DNA from: JBBRLG01 sp038231495
GTDB lineage: Bacteria > Planctomycetota > Planctomycetia > Gemmatales > Gemmataceae
Assembly (NCBI GenBank): GCA_038231495.1
Contig: JBBRLG010000021.1
Coordinates: forward strand, 1 to 27,977
DNA length: 27,977 nucleotides
Reading direction: 5' to 3'
The position numbers and the translations under genes were made by a program. The number at the start of each line of letters is the position of its first letter. The first letter of the stretch is position 1. Of this stretch, positions 22,539-27,977 are shown piece after piece. The notes under the pieces were generated by a model. It had not been told where the DNA came from, did no database searches, and saw only the letters and a list, made by a program, of their open reading frames with translations.

Positions 22539-22799
22539 ATGAAAATTCGCGGTCGCGTTCATAACGGCGTTGTAGTGTTGGAGGACGGGGCCACGTTGCC
22601 GGAGGGCGCGATGGTGACTGTCTCGTGTGACGTTGTTTTGGTCCCGAAAAAGGCGGCGAAGGGAAAGCGAATCCAGTTTCCACTTGTCCATTCCGAACAT
22701 CCCGGTAGTTTGGATTTGACGAGCGAGCGCATCGCGGAGATTCTCGAAGAAGAAGACCTTTCCAACTATCGGAAGTTTCTAAAACAACCGGAAAGCTAG
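22539..22799 (+). CDS. Orphan AF2212-like antitoxin (DUF104 type)
   Basis: The 86-residue protein begins MKIRGRVHNGVVVLEDGATL and contains PEGAMVTVSCDV, then FPLVHSEHPGSLDLTSERIAEILEEED. This two-part pattern (a beta-rich N-terminus, then PLV-S-PGSL-LT-I-EIL) is typical of antitoxins paired with PIN-domain VapC toxins. A toxin gene normally follows directly, but none does here: the next 400 bp hold only CRISPR-like repeat remnants and an opposite-strand gene. The start lacks a clear ribosome site. It is therefore an orphan antitoxin, possibly left after loss of its toxin. Confidence 0.65.
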   Translation: MKIRGRVHNGVVVLEDGATLPEGAMVTVSCDVVLVPKKAAKGKRIQFPLVHSEHPGSLDLTSERIAEILEEEDLSNYRKFLKQPES

Positions 22800-22854
22800 C
22801 CGTTTGGACACCGGCCCGCGTACACCTGTGATTGCCTTGACTGGCGGAGAAACT

Positions 22855-22957
22855 CTCCACGGCGTTGTCGGCGCCCCATCGAAGCAAGCCGGACGGGAGA
22901 GATGCAGTGAGCATTCTCTCCGTTCTCCACGGCTTCATCGCCGTGGCCGCATTTAAG
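22855..22957 (+). CRISPR. Degenerate two-repeat CRISPR-like remnant
   Basis: CTCCACGGC starts at 22855 and again at 22925, a 70-base period that fits a ~35-base repeat plus ~35-base spacer. The second unit (22923-22957) reads TTCTCCACGGCTTCATCGCC, then GTGGCCGCATTTAAG. Its stem-loop and ATTTAAG end are like I-C/I-G repeats ending ATTGAA(A/G). The first unit is diverged after CACGGC but ends CATCGAAGC. No further units follow, and copy 1 at 22341 lies 582 bp away. The second unit overlaps the stop codon of the minus-strand gene at 22953. I treat this as a probable decayed array, not a working one. Confidence 0.35.
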
Positions 22958-23228
22958 TCGTCGTGGAGCCGTTGCTGTTGGCACAGCGGGCCAGCACGGT
23001 TTTTCGGCATCCGGTCTGAATGCCGTTGAGGAGGTGGACTGACCAGCGGCTTTCGTGGCCGTCGATGGACATGGCGATCTCGGCATCGCACGGAGGATGA
23101 TCGACCGGCGTTCTCAGGATCAGGAACTCCGGGCCGAGTTGGGCCACCGGCAGGACGCATCCGTTCACGTGCAAGTGAATCCGAACGTCCGCGGAGTGGG
23201 CATAGGGATGGGTTTGCGGTGCGTTCAT
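22953..23228 (-). CDS. Conserved small hypothetical protein
   Basis: The 91-residue protein contains VRIHLHVNGCVLPVAQLGPE, then FLILRTPVDHPPCDAEIAMS and DGHESRWSVHLLNGI. I recall this pattern (LPVAQLGP-FL-L-PVDHPP-DAEI) as a family recurring in planctomycete genomes, without a known function. It is beta-rich with no signal peptide or membrane segment. The ATG at 23228 shares two bases with the ATG of the opposite-strand kinase-like gene (the sequence is CATG). Its stop codon falls within the CRISPR-like repeat at 22923, so the final residues may have been altered. Confidence 0.6.
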   Translation of the reverse strand: MNAPQTHPYAHSADVRIHLHVNGCVLPVAQLGPEFLILRTPVDHPPCDAEIAMSIDGHESRWSVHLLNGIQTGCRKTVLARCANSNGSTTT

Positions 23229-23730
23229 GAGCCTTCGACCTGAACTTCTTCGCCGGGCGCAACAATATTGCGAGGGGAACGGGCTGACCATCGGCTGCCC
23301 CCTCGGAGCGGGAGTTCATGGTAGCGTATTTGCCATCGAAAGCCAAACCGAAATTGGCATAGCGGCAGCCATCAAGGTCCACGAACGGGAGCGCGATTAC
23401 GGCCGCGAACGCGACGTGTATTTGCGGCTGATGGACTGCGAGGTTGCGGACATTCGCGGTTGCGCCGTTCCCCAATTGCTGCGGCACGACGACGAACTCT
23501 GGGTCATCGAAATGACCGTCGTGACCCGGCCATTCGTTCTCGATTTCGCCGGTGCCTTTCTCGACCAACCGCCGGACTTTTCCGAAGACGTGCTGGCGGA
23601 TTGGCGGGCGGAGAAACAAGAGCAATTCGGCGCCCGCTGGGCCGAACTCCAGGCCATTCTCCGGGTTCTCGAAGGTTTCGGCGTGTTCATGGTGGACGTC
23701 AATCCCGGCAACATCTCCTTCGGCGACTGA
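23227..23730 (+). CDS. Mini protein-kinase-like protein
   Basis: The 167-residue protein carries kinase-fold elements. The glycine-rich loop is GAGVHGSV (27-34), the ATP-lysine is K50 in AAIKVHE, and a helix-C glutamate is possible at E61. WVIEMTVV (92-99) looks like the hinge. At the extreme C-terminus VDVNPGNISFGD resembles the catalytic D-x-x-P-x-N loop of ABC1/RIO and aminoglycoside-kinase-like proteins. The DFG-type metal loop and C-lobe that should follow are absent, so the protein ends just after the catalytic loop. It may be a natural minimal form or a truncation. A stop at 23203 prevents an upstream start. It is divergent from the small gene at 22953-23228. Confidence 0.6.
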   Translation: MSLRPELLRRAQQYCEGNGLTIGCPLGAGVHGSVFAIESQTEIGIAAAIKVHERERDYGRERDVYLRLMDCEVADIRGCAVPQLLRHDDELWVIEMTVVTRPFVLDFAGAFLDQPPDFSEDVLADWRAEKQEQFGARWAELQAILRVLEGFGVFMVDVNPGNISFGD

Positions 23731-24063
23731 AGGTGCTTCGAGTTTCGGAATGCGGTTTCTGGCCACGTTGCCGTTCTCCTTCTTCATACCACCCCAATAC
23801 ACCGCGGAGGGAATAACACCTTGTCCCGCTCCCCAAATTCAACGCATCCTACCGCCGTGTCCGCCGGCTCACAAACTCAGTTGCGGACCTTTTGCACAAA
23901 AATGACCGCAGCATGCTTCCGGCTTGCCAACCCTTGCCACGCCCCGCAGCCGACAAAGGACGCCTTCACCCCTACCGGCATCGAGTGGTATCATTGGGGC
24001 AGGCTGTGCCAGGTTCACTCCGGAAATCGGAACCGTCGGGGCGCAGCCTCCAGGAGCCGGCAT
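23731..24063. other. Intergenic region before the toxin-antitoxin pair
   Basis: No gene or strong hairpin is seen. CTTGCCAACCCTTGCCACGCC near 23922 carries two copies of the CCCTTGCCA-type motif found near the 200-bp elements. Confidence 0.4.
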
Positions 24064-24330
24064 ATGTCAAAAAAAACCATTCACGCCGTTTATGAAAACG
24101 GGTTGTTTCGTCCCATCGGGCCGGTGGACTTGCCCGACCCCTGCGAAGTCGAATTCGAGCCGCGCGCCGTCAACCAGCCGTCGGAACCAATCGGCGACGA
24201 GGTTCCTGCCCAAGCCGACCCACGAACGGCCTGGGACGAATTCTTCGCCAACCCTCTCGTCGTCGGTTCCGCCGCGGCCATACCGGACGAAGATGATCTG
24301 GAGTTGACCGGGGATGATCTCCTCTTCTAA
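24064..24330 (+). CDS. Antitoxin of an AF2212-like/PIN toxin-antitoxin pair
   Basis: The 88-residue protein begins MSKKTIHAVYENGLFRPIGP and continues VDLPDPCEVEFEPR, the DUF104/AF2212-like N-terminal fold found in many small antitoxins. The C-terminal half is acidic (PDEDDLELTGDDLLF), which fits a toxin-covering tail. The ATG at 24064 follows AGGAG by seven bases. Its 3' end overlaps the PIN toxin gene by 17 bp, the usual coupled antitoxin-first layout. It should neutralise the toxin and may repress the shared promoter. Confidence 0.75.
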   Translation: MSKKTIHAVYENGLFRPIGPVDLPDPCEVEFEPRAVNQPSEPIGDEVPAQADPRTAWDEFFANPLVVGSAAAIPDEDDLELTGDDLLF

Positions 24331-24901
24331 CCCGCCCCTCGAACGCGGCCTGGACACGACGCTGCTCGTGTACGGTGCGCTGCAAGGCCATCCGGGGGCT
24401 AGCGTTTGTCAGCAATTCCTGCGTGCCCATTCGGGTTGGTTCACTTCCCCGTTAATCCTTTTTGAAGCCAAGGTGGTCCTGACCAAGATTTATGGCATCG
24501 ACTCAAGTGTGGCGACCCAGAAACTCATCCCCTTGTCTTCGGTCCCAATCGCGGTGCTCGAGTTCAACGCGACCGACGCGGCGTCGGCCATGCAACTGGC
24601 GGACGCTCATGCCTTGGACCTCACCGACGCGGTGTTGTTGAACCTGACTTTGCGACAGGGGGCTCGCTTCCTGGCCACGGAGGATCAGAAGTTTGCCAGG
24701 GTATGCGTGCAATTTGGCATCACCCCGCAATCGCCTTGTAGTGCCGTCCTACGTCAACAAATCGCCGTTTGGGAAGCGGCAAACCTGCTCCCCAAGGGTT
24801 TGCCGCGTATCCTGCGCCGCGTACACCAGTGGTTGAACCAAACCTATCCGCAAGCCGCCCAGGACTTCTGGTCGCAAACCGGCGGCAGTCATTTGCCGTG
24901 A
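24314..24901 (+). CDS. PIN-domain ribonuclease toxin (VapC-like)
   Basis: The 195-residue protein has the four acidic residues of a PIN active site: D14 in GLDTTLLVYG, E51 in LFEAKVVLTKIYG, D105 in LTDAVLL and D124 in LATEDQKF. VapC-type toxins are Mg-dependent RNases cutting tRNA, rRNA or mRNA. The usual size is 130-150 residues; the extra ~50 C-terminal residues (LLPKGLPRILRRVHQWLNQT) form a basic, helical extension. The start overlaps the antitoxin gene. Its stop is eight bases from the cas2 stop on the other strand, so the two genes converge. Confidence 0.8.
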   Translation: MISSSNPPLERGLDTTLLVYGALQGHPGASVCQQFLRAHSGWFTSPLILFEAKVVLTKIYGIDSSVATQKLIPLSSVPIAVLEFNATDAASAMQLADAHALDLTDAVLLNLTLRQGARFLATEDQKFARVCVQFGITPQSPCSAVLRQQIAVWEAANLLPKGLPRILRRVHQWLNQTYPQAAQDFWSQTGGSHLP

Positions 24902-24908
24902 GGTCCAA

Positions 24909-25193
24909 TCACACCACCACGACAACGTCGCGCGCCTCGGCCGGTTCCGTCGGGCGGCCCAGGGTGTCGATGTTTTGCACGCACTTGCCGCACAGCGGGA
25001 TGAAGAACACCTGGTCGCGCTCCAAATTCAACAGGTCGTACAGCCGTGTTCGCAACCTTACAAAGTCCGTCGCACTCAAGCGACATAAAAAAACCGAGTA
25101 TTGCTTGCGGACCCCGAAGTCCTCGCACGCCGTCGCCACCTTGCGCAGACGCTTCGGGTCCGCAATGTCGTACGCCACGATGTAGCTGTCCAT
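24909..25193 (-). CDS. cas2: CRISPR-associated protein Cas2
   Basis: The 94-residue protein begins MDSYIVAYDIADPKRLRKVA, with the conserved YDI aspartate, and continues CEDFGVRKQYSVFLCRLS, both Cas2 signatures. Cas2 forms the core of the Cas1-Cas2 spacer integrase. The ATG at 25193 follows AGGA by seven bases. Upstream, where Cas4-Cas1 normally sits in type I-G loci, only a C-terminal stub of cas1 remains, so spacer acquisition cannot work from this locus alone. It is 2.75 kb from the interference operon, on the same strand. No repeat array follows it. Confidence 0.93.
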   Translation of the reverse strand: MDSYIVAYDIADPKRLRKVATACEDFGVRKQYSVFLCRLSATDFVRLRTRLYDLLNLERDQVFFIPLCGKCVQNIDTLGRPTEPAEARDVVVVV

Positions 25194-25205
25194 GCAGTGG
25201 TCCTT

Positions 25206-25230
25206 CGGGCGCTGACGCTCCCGGCTCGCC
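25206..25230. repeat. REP-like repeat between cas1 stub and cas2
   Basis: CGGGCGCTGACGCTCC followed by CGGCTCGCC is a motif I recall as a widespread planctomycete intergenic repeat (GGCGAGCCGGGAGCGTCAGCGCCCG on the other strand). It occupies most of the 42-bp gap between the cas1 stop and the cas2 start. Confidence 0.5.
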
Positions 25231-25235
25231 TGCCG

Positions 25236-25307
25236 TTAGCGCACCGTGAAACCCGTGTACGACGGGATGTCGCCGCGGACGTACGCCGCCAGCATCCGCG
25301 AGACCGG
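25236..25307 (-). pseudogene. cas1: C-terminal remnant of cas1 (probably cas4-cas1)
   Basis: The last ~23 codons before a TAA at 25236 read SRMLAAYVRGDIPSYTGFTV then R. This matches the typical end of type I-G Cas1, an R-x-LA-x-x-L-G-x-x-P-x-Y-x-GF-x-R pattern. It lies 42 bp upstream of cas2 in the same direction, exactly where cas1 should end. Farther upstream the similarity stops within about 10 residues, replaced by an ACCCTTGCC motif (25329) and the 200-bp element at 25386. The nuclease core and the Cas4 part are absent, so the gene is dead. Confidence 0.7.
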
Positions 25308-25385
25308 CCGGGGAACTGGTGCGATTCGACCCTTGCCATGCCAAATGCTATGCGGCAAGAGTGCCGTCAAGCAGAGACCGAATGC

Positions 25386-25585
25386 GGCATGGTTCAAGGG
25401 CCGCAAGCACGAGGCAACAAGTGGAATTCGTTTCATTCACCACCCCCCTACACCCCCCCGAACGAATATCCCAAAGTGGAACTCCTTCCCGTGAAACGAC
25501 TTAAAGCATTCATTCCGGGTGCCGCCCCAGCGTCACGTGCTTGAACAAAGGTAGTTGCCTATGCCATCTGCGTTTGAACCATGCC
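25386..25585. mobile_element. Interspersed 200-bp inverted-repeat element, copy R3
   Basis: A perfect 12-bp terminal inverted repeat (GGCATGGTTCAA / TTGAACCATGCC) bounds the element. The interior is collinear with R1 and R2 but more diverged: the first internal pair is GGAATTCGTT with AACGAATATCC, and the GTGGCGC hairpin has become GTGCCGC...GCGTCAC. It lies 79 bp beyond the break point of cas1. Confidence 0.8.
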
Positions 25586-25741
25586 CGATTTCGACCCTTG
25601 CCAAAGTCCACCCTTGCCACCCACCCTCGCCGTCCCTTGCCAAACCATTTGGCAAGGGTATATGAGCGCCGCTGCCCGCCCCTGACGGTCGCTGCGTGCC
25701 AAAATTCCACCCTTGCCAAGTTCTTGCGCTTTGGCAAGGGT
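25586..25741. repeat. Cluster of CCCTTGCCAA motifs and hairpins
   Basis: The motif (A)CCC(T/C)(T/C)GCC(A) occurs at least five times here. CCCTTGCCAAA (25634-25644) pairs exactly with TTTGGCAAGGG (25648-25658) over a 3-base loop. ACCCTTGCCAA (25709-25719) pairs exactly with TTGGCAAGGGT (25731-25741). The cluster starts directly after element R3, as a smaller one does after R2. Confidence 0.75.
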
Positions 25742-26129
25742 GCGTAGGGCGTCGGCTGCCACGCGGTCAAAGAGGATGCAATTGGGAGGCTGGTCAGTTA
25801 AACGTCGTGCCAGCATTGCACAAAAAGTCGTGTCGCCGATCCCAGTCCGCCAACGCCGCCGCAGTCCGCCACCCGTGGCGGACTCAGAATCAACGCCAAT
25901 GGGCACCCAATTACAGCCCGTCGCTGCCGCTGACACGGAGTCCGCCACACTGCCACGCCCCACGAGCAGGGTGGCGGGTTGGTCGCCAACAAGGGCTTCT
26001 GTGCAAAGCCCGTCGTGCCACGAAATCGCACCATTGGCAGAAGCCATTGGCGCGGAGCTTACCTGCCAGGGACTCAGGGACTAAAAAGGGAACGGATCTG
26101 AATGGCATTAACTTAAGACTTTTTCGTCC
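25742..26129. other. Non-coding region
   Basis: No credible gene. Near 26084 AAAAAGGGAACGGATCTGAA and a later ACTTTTTCGTCCC form a decayed relative of the hairpin at 27628; elements of this kind accompany REP-associated transposases elsewhere. Confidence 0.4.
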
Positions 26130-26216
26130 CGGCGAGCCCGAAGCGCGAAGCAAGGGCGAGCAGAAAAGTGCTGGGAATCGCGCTGCTCGCCCTTGCTTCG
26201 CGCTTCGGGCTCGCCG
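26130..26216. repeat. Perfect 34-bp inverted repeat with 19-base loop
   Basis: Arms 26130-26163 and 26183-26216 are exact reverse complements. The arm starts CGGCGAGCCCGAAGCGCGAA, a REP-like motif. It lies ten bases beyond the stop of the truncated gene at 26226 and may mark the deletion point. Confidence 0.88.
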
Positions 26217-26225
26217 CGTTTTCTC

Positions 26226-26423
26226 CTAAAGTTCCGGATCGAACTTCGCCAGGGTATCCGGCTGAACGAACACGGCGCGGAAGACGGAAAGGCCGGTGTC
26301 GTCGTTTTGACTTGGCCGGAAGGCTTCGCGGCGAATGGGAGGCGCGACACTAGCATCGAAGAAGTTGCGATGGATACGTCGATACACGAACTCGCCATCC
26401 TGAACCGGATCATGCTCGTCCAT
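26226..26423 (-). pseudogene. Truncated conserved hypothetical protein
   Basis: The 65-residue frame contains FVYRRIHRNFFDASVAPPIR, then REAFRPSQNDDTGLSVFRAV and FVQPDTLAKFDPEL. The RRI...P..R.AFRP...D..GLSV.R pattern recalls a hypothetical family of about 130-150 residues whose C-terminal half usually ends near GHALIPEL. That half is missing: the stop comes ten bases before a 34-bp palindrome. It lies 35 bp downstream of the 147-residue paralog, in the same direction, and may share its transcript. Function unknown. Confidence 0.5.
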
Positions 26424-26458
26424 CGGCTGACTCAGACGGGATTAAGGACGGGGGAGGT

Positions 26459-26902
26459 TCACTCCGTCGGCAACGTCCAATGCTGGGGAGGTTGTCCCGG
26501 CTCGATCATCATGGCCTCAGCATACAGGGGCCGAATGATTTCCACTTCGGTGTAAGTTCCGTTCGGGTCATGCCATTCAAAGGTGACCGTTCCGTCCACG
26601 CCAGGAACGACGCAGTGCGGCGGGTCCACGCCCTGGTCAAGCAACGTGTACGCCAGACCGATTGCCGAGGCCAGCAGCTCATAGGACGGCACTTGCGCTC
26701 CCTGTCCGTCCCAGTTGTCTTCCAAGTGCTGAAACTCCATCATTTTCTCGACGGCAGGCTGCCACGGGCCGGCATCACGGACCGTCTTCTGGCCGCCGTT
26801 GACGCCGTCCAGCGACGACGAGGCCGCAGACGCGCCCTTCCTCCGGCCGGCTTCCGTGAGCCACGCTTTTTCTGAGATCGGGCGGTCGAGCAACGTGGGC
26901 AT
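26459..26902 (-). CDS. Hypothetical protein, tandem paralog B
   Basis: The 147-residue protein starts at the ATG at 26902 with AGAGGA about seven bases upstream. It has a polar, low-complexity N-terminal third, then FQHLEDNWDGQGAQVPSYEL, LLASAIGLAYTLL and CVVPGVDGTVTFEW, ending HWTLPTE. It is collinear, without gaps, with the 147-residue protein encoded at 27034-27477. The NWDG-x-GA helix followed by a VPG-x-DG-x-V-x-FEW strand recurs in small proteins of unknown function near toxin-antitoxin and mobile genes, as far as I recall. No membrane segment or catalytic motif is visible. Confidence 0.7.
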   Translation of the reverse strand: MPTLLDRPISEKAWLTEAGRRKGASAASSSLDGVNGGQKTVRDAGPWQPAVEKMMEFQHLEDNWDGQGAQVPSYELLASAIGLAYTLLDQGVDPPHCVVPGVDGTVTFEWHDPNGTYTEVEIIRPLYAEAMMIEPGQPPQHWTLPTE

Positions 26903-27033
26903 GGGTCGTTCCTCTACATGAGGCGATGGAGATCTGTTACGGCTGCTTCGCATGATTATGGCTGGCTTGGCCCTCCCTATCCCGATAATATCGTGCCTTG
27001 CTGCGAAAGGGAATGCCGCTGTGTTCCGCGCGT

Positions 27034-27477
27034 TCACTCGGTGGGCAGCGTCCAGTGCTTGGCCGGTTGACCAGGTTCGATCACCATCACCTCCGCATGG
27101 AACGACCGGTCGATCTCGATGTCGCCAAATGTTCCGTCGGGCAATTGGCACTCGAAGTCGACGAACCCTTCCACTCCGGGAACAACACAACTCGGCGGAG
27201 CCACGCCCAGCTCATGGAGCGTGTAAGCCAAACCGATGGCTGACGCGAGTAACTCCCGTGAGGGCGCCACGGCTCCCAGACCGTCCCAATTGGCGCCCAG
27301 GTGCTGGAACTCCAGCAACTTCGCGATGGCTGGTTCCCACGGGCCGGCATCGGGAACTTCTCGCTGGTTCCCGTTGGCGCCCGGGAGCCGCGCAGGTGTC
27401 GCGGACCTACCGTTGCTTCGGGTCGCTTCCCTGAGCCAGGTTTGTTCCGGAATGGGGCAGTCGAGCAACGTGGCCAT
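27034..27477 (-). CDS. Hypothetical protein, tandem paralog A
   Basis: The 147-residue protein starts at the ATG at 27477 with a strong AAGGAG seven bases upstream. It shares FQHL--NWDG-GA, then ELLASAIGLAYTL, CVVPGV-G-V-FE, and the ending IEPGQP--HWTLPTE with the downstream paralog. The copies match over most of the C-terminal two thirds and differ mainly in the N-terminal 45 residues. A 131-bp gap separates them. The pair is a tandem duplication, probably co-transcribed with the truncated gene at 26226. Function unknown. Confidence 0.7.
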   Translation of the reverse strand: MATLLDCPIPEQTWLREATRSNGRSATPARLPGANGNQREVPDAGPWEPAIAKLLEFQHLGANWDGLGAVAPSRELLASAIGLAYTLHELGVAPPSCVVPGVEGFVDFECQLPDGTFGDIEIDRSFHAEVMVIEPGQPAKHWTLPTE

Positions 27478-27627
27478 GAGTATCTCCTTATCATCCGACA
27501 AAGGGGCGCTTTCGCCACGACGCGGATCATGGTAATTTTACCCTGGTTGACGGCCGGAGCATAGCCAACAAAACGACATCTCCCCTCGTTTCCACGTTGA
27601 ACCTGGGAACGAAGGCAGCGCGCCGGG

Positions 27628-27703
27628 GACGAGAAAGGGGACGCATCTCAATTCATACGAGTAAACTTACTCGTATGAATTGAGATGCGTCCCCTTTTTC
27701 GTC
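27628..27703. repeat. 37-bp inverted repeat with 2-base loop (REP/RAYT-type element)
   Basis: Arms 27628-27664 and 27667-27703 pair with one mismatch (27633). The arm contains AAAGGGGACGCATCTCAATT, a motif of the kind found beside REP-associated tyrosine transposases. The right arm includes CCCCTTTTTC, so it could also terminate transcription. A decayed relative is near 26084. Confidence 0.85.
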
Positions 27704-27845
27704 TAGGACGATTGCGGTACTCGGCTATGGGGTGCGGGTTACTACCCCGCGACAACCGCAACCACCGGTCAAAAAGTAGAACGCAGTTTCCGCAACAAGG
27801 CTTCCTCTGCGCTACCATTCCAGCCCGAACGAAAAAGGTAACCGT

Positions 27846-27977
27846 TCACTGCCCTGCGAGTAGTGCCGGGGCTTGAAGGCCGCCACGATGAGCCACCAAC
27901 GAATGATACAGGAACTCCAACGCCGGCCGTTTTTGCAAGCGCAGGGTTTGCGTCACCGTCAGGATGCGCTCGACGAA
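27846..27977 (-). CDS. IS66-like transposase C-terminus, partial at window edge
   Basis: The frame is open from the window edge and ends at a TGA at 27846-27848. Its 43 residues include FVERILTVTQTLRLQKRPAL, then EFLYHSLVAHRGG and ending APALLAGQ. This matches the usual end of IS66-family DDE transposases (LLTV-QTLR-QKR--L-FL--AL-AHR). The catalytic part lies outside the window. Together with the fragment at position 3, transposase ends bound the window on both sides. Confidence 0.65.
   Translation of the reverse strand, partial: FVERILTVTQTLRLQKRPALEFLYHSLVAHRGGLQAPALLAGQ

Noticed and set aside
22855..22957. Functional CRISPR array
   Set aside because: Only two nearby units exist, one badly diverged, and one overlaps a gene's stop codon; a working array would have several near-identical repeats.
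22231..23802. 523-codon minus-strand open frame across several small genes
   Set aside because: It overlaps better-supported genes on both strands and its translation shows no family motif; the CRISPR-like repeats and the kinase-like gene explain the sequence.
25559..26047. 162-codon minus-strand frame after element R3
   Set aside because: Its 3' third runs through the CCCTTGCC hairpins and into R3, and no ribosome site or family pattern is visible.

Overview
The window looks like chromosomal DNA of a planctomycete, most likely a Gemmataceae-type organism. The reasons are high GC, a long SecA with an insertion, a CsrA-receiver fusion, an Asp-box sialidase, a sulfotransferase and many large palindromic intergenic repeats. 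This placement is inference from gene content; no rRNA or tRNA gene was seen.

Left part (1-14.4 kb) is mostly housekeeping or cell-envelope genes. It opens with a transposase C-terminal fragment that has cut a TIM-barrel sugar isomerase gene. Then come a CsrA/receiver fusion (-), a two-module glycosyltransferase (GT2 + ArnT-like, +), secA (+), waaA (Kdo transferase, +), a sulfotransferase (+), a Fic protein (-), a sialidase-like protein (-) and a thiolase (-). Five copies or half-copies of one palindrome built on GCCGCTTGCGGCTTTGCG sit between these genes and do not occur in the right half.

Right part (14.4-28 kb) is accessory DNA. Its core is a minus-strand type I-G (formerly I-U) CRISPR interference operon: csb1 (Cas7), csb2 (Cas5/Cas6-like), and a 1251-residue Cas3 with helicase, then C-terminal HD, then a fused Cas3-extension/Cas8g-like module. 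The three genes are joined by stop/start overlaps. A small Cas2/SinR-like gene lies just upstream, behind a good sigma70-like promoter. The adaptation module is broken: cas2 is intact, but only about 23 C-terminal codons of cas1 remain, and a 200-bp inverted-repeat element lies next to the break. No working CRISPR array is present; three degenerate hairpin repeats at 22.3-22.96 kb may be remnants. Around the cas genes are an AF2212-like antitoxin/PIN toxin pair, an orphan antitoxin, a possible toxin remnant, a mini kinase-like gene divergent from a small conserved gene, and a tandem pair of 147-residue paralogs followed by a truncated gene. An IS66-like transposase end closes the window.

The most noteworthy non-coding signal is a roughly 195-200-bp element present three times (10850, 14881, 25386). 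It has 8-12 bp terminal inverted repeats and conserved internal hairpins, and clusters of an ACCCTTGCCAA motif flank the second and third copies. It may be a MITE or a structured RNA family.
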